Shown: positions 31,595-35,882 of the stretch, in pieces
Layout of the letters: every line of letters starts with the position of its first letter
Numbering within the stretch: position 1 is the first letter of the stretch
From: Bacteroidota bacterium
GTDB lineage: Bacteria; Bacteroidota; Ignavibacteria; Ignavibacteriales; Ignavibacteriaceae
Length of the DNA: 35,882 bases
Assembly (NCBI GenBank): GCA_023475265.1
Contig: JAMCWE010000261.1
Span: 1-35,882 of the forward strand
Reading direction: 5' to 3'
Notes under the pieces: model-generated
What the model was told of the DNA's origin: nothing
What the model saw: the letters and a program-made list of their open reading frames with translations, nothing else
Database searches by the model: none
Made by a program: the position numbers and the translations under genes

Positions 31595-32287
31595 TCAAAA
31601 ATAAGCAGGCCGCGTTTTATATTTTATCGGATCTTCTACGCCTGCGTGCTGAAAACCTCTAAGCCGCAAAGCGCAGCTATCGCAAACTCCGCAAGCTTCA
31701 TCTTCATTTTGATAGCACGACCAGGTTAATTCAAGCGGAGCTTTCAGATCGATTCCTTTTTTTACTATTTCTGCTTTGGAAAGATTTATTATCGGAGTCT
31801 CGATTTTAATTTTTGTAGAAGGTTTGGTCCCGGCATCAATTGCTTTTTCAAATGCTTGATAAAATTCCGGACGGCAATCAGGGTAACCTGACGAATCCTC
31901 ATAAACAGCGCCGATAAAAATTGCTTTTGCATTTAATACTTCTGCCCAGCTTGCACATGCAGAAAGTATGTTGGCATTTCTAAAGGGAACGTAAGATGTA
32001 GGAATTTCTTTATTTGATAAATCAGCTAAACTCACTTCAATATTTTTATCTGTTAAAGACGAACTGCCGATTTTTGCTAGATGAGTAAAATCAATTACAA
32101 GTCTTTTCTTAACGCTATAAAAATCTGCAATGTCATTGAATGATTTTAGCTCACGTTTTTCAGTCAACTGGCCGTAATTTATATGTGCAAAAGCCAAATC
32201 AAAATTTTCGTTTGCAATAGCAGCAGTTACGCAGCTATCCATGCCTCCGCTAACCGCCACAACCGCTATTTCACGATGTTTAACCAT
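31595..32287 (-). CDS. queC: 7-cyano-7-deazaguanine synthase QueC
   Basis: The 230-residue enzyme turns CDG into preQ0 using ATP. The PP-loop is AVSGGMDSCV (Ser13 to Ser18). The C-terminal zinc site uses four Cys, TWSCYQNEDEACGVCDSC (191, 199, 202, 205). It leads the queC-queF-glnD-murI run. Confidence 0.95.
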   Translation of the reverse strand: MVKHREIAVVAVSGGMDSCVTAAIANENFDLAFAHINYGQLTEKRELKSFNDIADFYSVKKRLVIDFTHLAKIGSSSLTDKNIEVSLADLSNKEIPTSYVPFRNANILSACASWAEVLNAKAIFIGAVYEDSSGYPDCRPEFYQAFEKAIDAGTKPSTKIKIETPIINLSKAEIVKKGIDLKAPLELTWSCYQNEDEACGVCDSCALRLRGFQHAGVEDPIKYKTRPAYF

Positions 32288-32381
32288 TGTCAGTATCTCA
32301 TTTCAAAAATGTAAAAATAATAAAATCGCTCAATACATTGAAGTGATAAAGCCGTGAATATGAAATATAATACAAGTAGTT

Positions 32382-34133
32382 TTAGTTAAGAGGAAGTGTA
32401 AAAGAAAATGTGCTTCCCTTACCGAGTTCGCTTGTTACCCAAATTTTTCCTTTGAGTTTATCGAGGATATCTTTGCAGAGCACAAGGCCAATTCCAGATC
32501 CAATTTCATCGGCTGTACCTGGCGTTGAATATTTTGAATCCAGCCTGAAAAGATTTGGAATTACTTCCGGCGGAATTCCTACTCCGGAATCAATGACACA
32601 AACTTCAATGTTATCGTTAACAACTTTGGAACACAATTTTATGCTGCTGCCCGGTTTTGAAAATTTAATAGCATTCGAAATTAAATTCCGCAACAGAAGT
32701 TCTACCATTGCAGAATCACCCAGAGAGGCGCTTTGAGGAATTATTTCATTAACTAATCCGATGCCTTTTTTTTGTGCATTATGTTTTAACAAGTCGAATG
32801 TTTTCTCAACTTCGTTAAAAAGATTTATTGTTTTTATTTCAGCTTTGAACGAATCCATGTTTAATCTTGACCATTCAAGCAAATCTTCAAGAAGCCGGTA
32901 AACTATTTTAATTGAATTATCAAGCTGGGCAATAATGCTAATTTTCTCCTCATCGTTTAACTCAGAATAATCTTCCTTAAGTATATTAACAAATCCCATT
33001 AGACCGCTAAATGGCCCGCGCAGATCGTGTGAAAGTATCGAGAAGAATCTGTTTTTAATTTCATTCAATTCGCGAAGATGTTTTTCAGATGCTTTTAATG
33101 CTTCATCGCTTCTCTTCCGTTCGGTTATATCTCTAATGATAAAAATTTTACCGATATAATCTCCTCTAAAATTTTTTACAGAAGACAACTTAAACTCTAG
33201 CCAAAAAGTTTCATTATTCTTTTTAAAAAATATTTCTTGTGCATTCTCAAATCTGTCCAAAACCAGATTGGGAAAATATTCGATGAGCGCTTTTTTGATG
33301 TTCTCTCCCTCGTTAAATTTTTGATCGAAAAACTTTTCTACTGATTTATTCATTTGAATAAAATGATTGTCAACATCAGTTACAATTATTCCTTCGGAAA
33401 TGTTTGAAAAAATAATTTCTTGAGCAATCGGAGTAATTGAAAACAATCTTAATTTTAAATATCCAAATACTATTAAAACTGCTGAAATTGTAAAAGCAAA
33501 AGTGCCGAAATCAAGCCCTTTTATCGGGCTTAAACCAAGCACATATAAAACATCACCCAACCACGGAATGCAGACAGCTAAAATAAGAATTAAGCTATGG
33601 CGCCGGTAAATTTTGGGAAAGTCCATTGCTTCTTTAATTAAGATCAATGTTCCCAAGAACATCAGAATATATGAGTAAACAACATTAACAAAAAAGAAAA
33701 TTCCGTGTTTATAAATGGCTATAATTCCATAAGGACTATTGATAAGATAAACATCAGGCCAAATGAGATGATGAAGTTCATTAGTCCAGGTTAAAATCAA
33801 AACGATGACCGGTATGATCCAAAATAACAGATAAGTTTTTGTTTTATTTATTTTATACTTCTGAGAAAAGTTAATTGCAAAAAAGAACCAGAAGTTCGCA
33901 GCACTAGCAGCTCCGAAATAGGAAATCTTTGAGAACAAAATTTTTGTATTTAAAACGGTCGCAGCTAATTCAAAGATGGCGGAAAAATCCCAGACAGTAC
34001 ATGCAAGTAGAAAAAATGCAAAATATATAACGCCTTCGGTTTTTCTTAATTTCCATGTGAAGAGAAATAAGATTGCTGCAAAAACAGTGTTTACAGCTAA
34101 TGCGAATACGTACCAATTAAATTGCCAGATCAT
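32382..34133 (-). CDS. Membrane sensor histidine kinase (7TM-PAS-HisKA-HATPase)
   Basis: The 583-residue protein begins with seven hydrophobic segments (about 1-230), matching the N-terminal 7TM region of histidine kinases. A PAS domain follows (about 235-340, EGIIVTDVDNHFIQMN and FIIRDITERKR). The dimerisation helix has the phospho-acceptor His369 in FSILSHDLRGPF. The ATPase has LLRNLISNAIKFSKPG, VIDSGVGIPPE and the G2 loop GSGIGLVLCKDIL. There is no response regulator beside it, so it is an orphan. The ligand is unknown. Confidence 0.92.
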   Translation of the reverse strand: MIWQFNWYVFALAVNTVFAAILFLFTWKLRKTEGVIYFAFFLLACTVWDFSAIFELAATVLNTKILFSKISYFGAASAANFWFFFAINFSQKYKINKTKTYLLFWIIPVIVLILTWTNELHHLIWPDVYLINSPYGIIAIYKHGIFFFVNVVYSYILMFLGTLILIKEAMDFPKIYRRHSLILILAVCIPWLGDVLYVLGLSPIKGLDFGTFAFTISAVLIVFGYLKLRLFSITPIAQEIIFSNISEGIIVTDVDNHFIQMNKSVEKFFDQKFNEGENIKKALIEYFPNLVLDRFENAQEIFFKKNNETFWLEFKLSSVKNFRGDYIGKIFIIRDITERKRSDEALKASEKHLRELNEIKNRFFSILSHDLRGPFSGLMGFVNILKEDYSELNDEEKISIIAQLDNSIKIVYRLLEDLLEWSRLNMDSFKAEIKTINLFNEVEKTFDLLKHNAQKKGIGLVNEIIPQSASLGDSAMVELLLRNLISNAIKFSKPGSSIKLCSKVVNDNIEVCVIDSGVGIPPEVIPNLFRLDSKYSTPGTADEIGSGIGLVLCKDILDKLKGKIWVTSELGKGSTFSFTLPLN

Positions 34134-34277
34134 AAGCTAAAATTACTCAATTCAATCAGAGAGAAATATTTTTGATCTCTGAATTAATCGCACACAAATA
34201 CAAAATAGAATTTCAATTATAAACTTCAAAATATTCACAACTCTATTGCATAAAGAATTTAACAAGTATAGCTTAAA

Positions 34278-35486
34278 TTATTTTTCCTTAATAAATAAAA
34301 AAGATAATGCAATTATTAAACTAACACCTGATGAAATGTAAAAAGGAATTGATGAGCCGAATTGATCCCATAAAATTCCTGTTAAGAAAGATCCTAGCAT
34401 CATAGCAAAGCTGGAAAGCATAGTTAGAAGACCGATTGCAGTTGCGCGGTTATGATCAGGGATTAAATCAGAAACCCAGGCTTTAGCAACTCCTTCGGTT
34501 GAAGCAGCATAAATACCATATAGAACAAACATTCCCCAAATTACATTTAAGCTTGGAGCTGCTGCAAAACCAAAATAAACTGCGGAAAATATAATTAAAC
34601 CTAAAATGTAAATACTCTTCTTACTAAATTTATCGGATAATTTTCCCATAGGGTAAGAAGCGCCGGCGTAAATTAAATTATAAAAAATGTATCCTAGTAT
34701 TGCCAGCGTACTTGAGTGAGAAACATTCTGCGATTTTAAGATTAAGAATACATCGCTGCTGTTCACCAAAGAAAAAATTGTTATAAGATAAATTACTTTT
34801 TTGAATTGCGGCGGAGAATTTTTCCAAATAGCAGAATAGTGTTCTTTTTTCTTTGCGGCTGCGGAAACAATTCTGTCCTTAACCAAAGTTGTAAAACCGA
34901 CAGCAATTATCGAAGGAAAAAACGCCACTAAAAAAATTAATATATAATCATTATGGAAAAAGTGAAGCAGAATTAACGCAGCTATTGGTCCAATCGCAGC
35001 ACCAAGAGTATCCATCCCTCTATGGAATCCGAAAATTTCCCCGGTATTTCCTTTTGATCCATTCGTTGGTTGGTCTGCATAACTAGCAAGTAAAGCATCG
35101 CGAGGTGCAGTTCTAATTCCTTTGCCAACCCGGTCAGTTACACGCGAAACCAGGACGGTTGAAACAAATGGAAAAATTCCCGGCAGTGGTTTTACAATTG
35201 CCGAAAGGCCATAACCTATTGTAATAAATATTGAGCGCTTGCCAAGTTTGTCGGAAAGTCTTCCAAAATATCCTTTAAGAAATCCAGCAGTGAACTCAGA
35301 AATTCCTTCAATGATTCCAACCACTGCCATTGAAGCGCCAAGCATTGTTGTTAAAAACAACGGCGTTACTGGATAAAGCATTTCGCTGGCTATATCTGTA
35401 AACAGACTAACAAATCCTAGGATTATTACTTGACGTGGAATTTTTCGGAGCGACAAAGTGTATTTTATATTATTTGTTAAAAGCAA
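34278..35486 (-). CDS. MFS transporter
   Basis: The 402-residue protein has about 12 hydrophobic segments. FTDIASEMLYPVTPLFL and the loop GRLSDKLGKRSIF after TM2 are typical of MFS efflux permeases, with the second half repeating the pattern (GKLSDKFSKKSIY). The substrate is unknown. The start at 35486 is TTG; no good ribosome site is visible, so the exact start is uncertain. It stands alone, 144 bases from the histidine kinase gene. Confidence 0.88.
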   Translation of the reverse strand: MLLTNNIKYTLSLRKIPRQVIILGFVSLFTDIASEMLYPVTPLFLTTMLGASMAVVGIIEGISEFTAGFLKGYFGRLSDKLGKRSIFITIGYGLSAIVKPLPGIFPFVSTVLVSRVTDRVGKGIRTAPRDALLASYADQPTNGSKGNTGEIFGFHRGMDTLGAAIGPIAALILLHFFHNDYILIFLVAFFPSIIAVGFTTLVKDRIVSAAAKKKEHYSAIWKNSPPQFKKVIYLITIFSLVNSSDVFLILKSQNVSHSSTLAILGYIFYNLIYAGASYPMGKLSDKFSKKSIYILGLIIFSAVYFGFAAAPSLNVIWGMFVLYGIYAASTEGVAKAWVSDLIPDHNRATAIGLLTMLSSFAMMLGSFLTGILWDQFGSSIPFYISSGVSLIIALSFLFIKEK

Positions 35487-35538
35487 TAAATCATTTAATC
35501 TAATATAGTAAAAGAAATTAATCAGAAAATTACAATTG

Positions 35539-35751
35539 TCATTTTTTAGTGGAAGTAATCACAAAATAATTTACAGAAACATCAGATTGGCCGGTAGGAA
35601 GAGCAAACCGAGTTGAAGGGATCACATACCGACCGGTAGGAACTATTAACCAAGTCGAAGGGATCACATACCGACCAGTAGGAATGGCAAAACTACCTGT
35701 AGGAATAATAAAACGATCGGTAGGAAACATAAACCATGTCGAAGGAATCAC
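35539..35751 (-). CDS. Doubtful ORF of 7-residue IPTGRY-type repeats
   Basis: The 70-residue reading from a GTG repeats units such as VIPSTWF, IIPTGSF and AIPTGRY, then ends FVITSTKK. Its repeats continue upstream of the start in the same frame to 35820, where a stop closes the frame and no good start exists. Both strands are open because the unit is 21 bp. It may be a decayed or non-coding array. Confidence 0.3.
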   Translation of the reverse strand: MIPSTWFMFPTDRFIIPTGSFAIPTGRYVIPSTWLIVPTGRYVIPSTRFALPTGQSDVSVNYFVITSTKK

Positions 35752-35810
35752 AAAACTACAGGTAGGAATAACTAACGGAGCCGTAGGGATGGCAAAATGA
35801 CAGGTAGGAA
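35593..35810. repeat. 21-bp tandem repeats, about 11 units
   Basis: GGTAGGAA or GAAGGGAT recurs every 21 bases from 35593 to 35803 (exactly ten periods). Unit ends vary but the GTAGGAA core is kept. The array fills the space after the MFS gene. Confidence 0.85.
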
Positions 35811-35882
35811 CAATTCAAATACGAGATTAGATAATAAAGTAATGAGAAAAATTGATGAAGACTTTCTTCTTTCGTAATTTTG

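Overview
The window is AT-rich DNA from a Bacteroidota/Ignavibacteriota-type bacterium, most likely an Ignavibacteria relative. This rests on low GC, core genes of that style (a Nfu with an extra N-terminal domain, queC-queF-glnD-murI, dipeptide ABC genes), TAnnTTTR-like promoter elements, and secreted or structural proteins made of short tandem repeats. I ran no database search, so the taxonomy is inference.

Positions 1-10064 are a chromosomal (sedentary) integron. An IntI-type tyrosine recombinase (9093-10064, minus) keeps the IntI-specific insert and all catalytic residues. Left of it lie an attI region (about 8895-9092), a candidate cassette promoter, and seven cassettes on the minus strand, separated by very similar 188-190 bp attC sites; the last attC is cut by the window edge. 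The integrase is transcribed toward the cassettes, the reverse of the usual layout. Each cassette starts with bases complementary to the R'' box of its own attC, so the boundaries can be read base by base. From attI outward the cassettes encode: (1) an Abi/UG-type reverse transcriptase, (2) a class III nucleotide-cyclase-like protein, (3) an AbiJ/Abi_C-type abortive-infection protein, (4) an MjaI-like R-M pair whose methyltransferase carries a C-terminal SNase-like domain, (5) a zinc-ribbon protein behind a 24-codon leader ORF with hairpins, (6) an intracellular trypsin-like protease, (7) a secreted two-repeat protein. Most look like anti-phage functions. Two of them end in SSB-tail-like tips (DDLPF and DDLPVPY).

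Positions 10065-12756 are accessory: a REP-like nested palindrome, a three-gene cluster of unknown function (one protein built from 21-bp/7-residue repeats), and a secreted protein with ten identical 16-residue repeats whose DNA copies differ synonymously. A candidate sigma-54 promoter and an upstream palindrome precede that secreted gene.

Positions 13064-23624 form a peptide-uptake and signalling locus. A tight minus-strand operon encodes a binding lipoprotein, two permeases, a 1204-residue Ser/Thr kinase-ATPase-TPR protein and a sigma-54 activator. The two transporter ATPases are divergent on the plus strand.

Positions 23631-35486 are mostly housekeeping: ybaK, a 54-residue basic protein, ogt, a Nfu scaffold, a MntA-HepT toxin-antitoxin pair, asparaginase, a queC-queF-glnD-murI operon, a 7TM-PAS histidine kinase and an MFS transporter. 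The window closes with a second 21-bp tandem repeat array (35593-35810).
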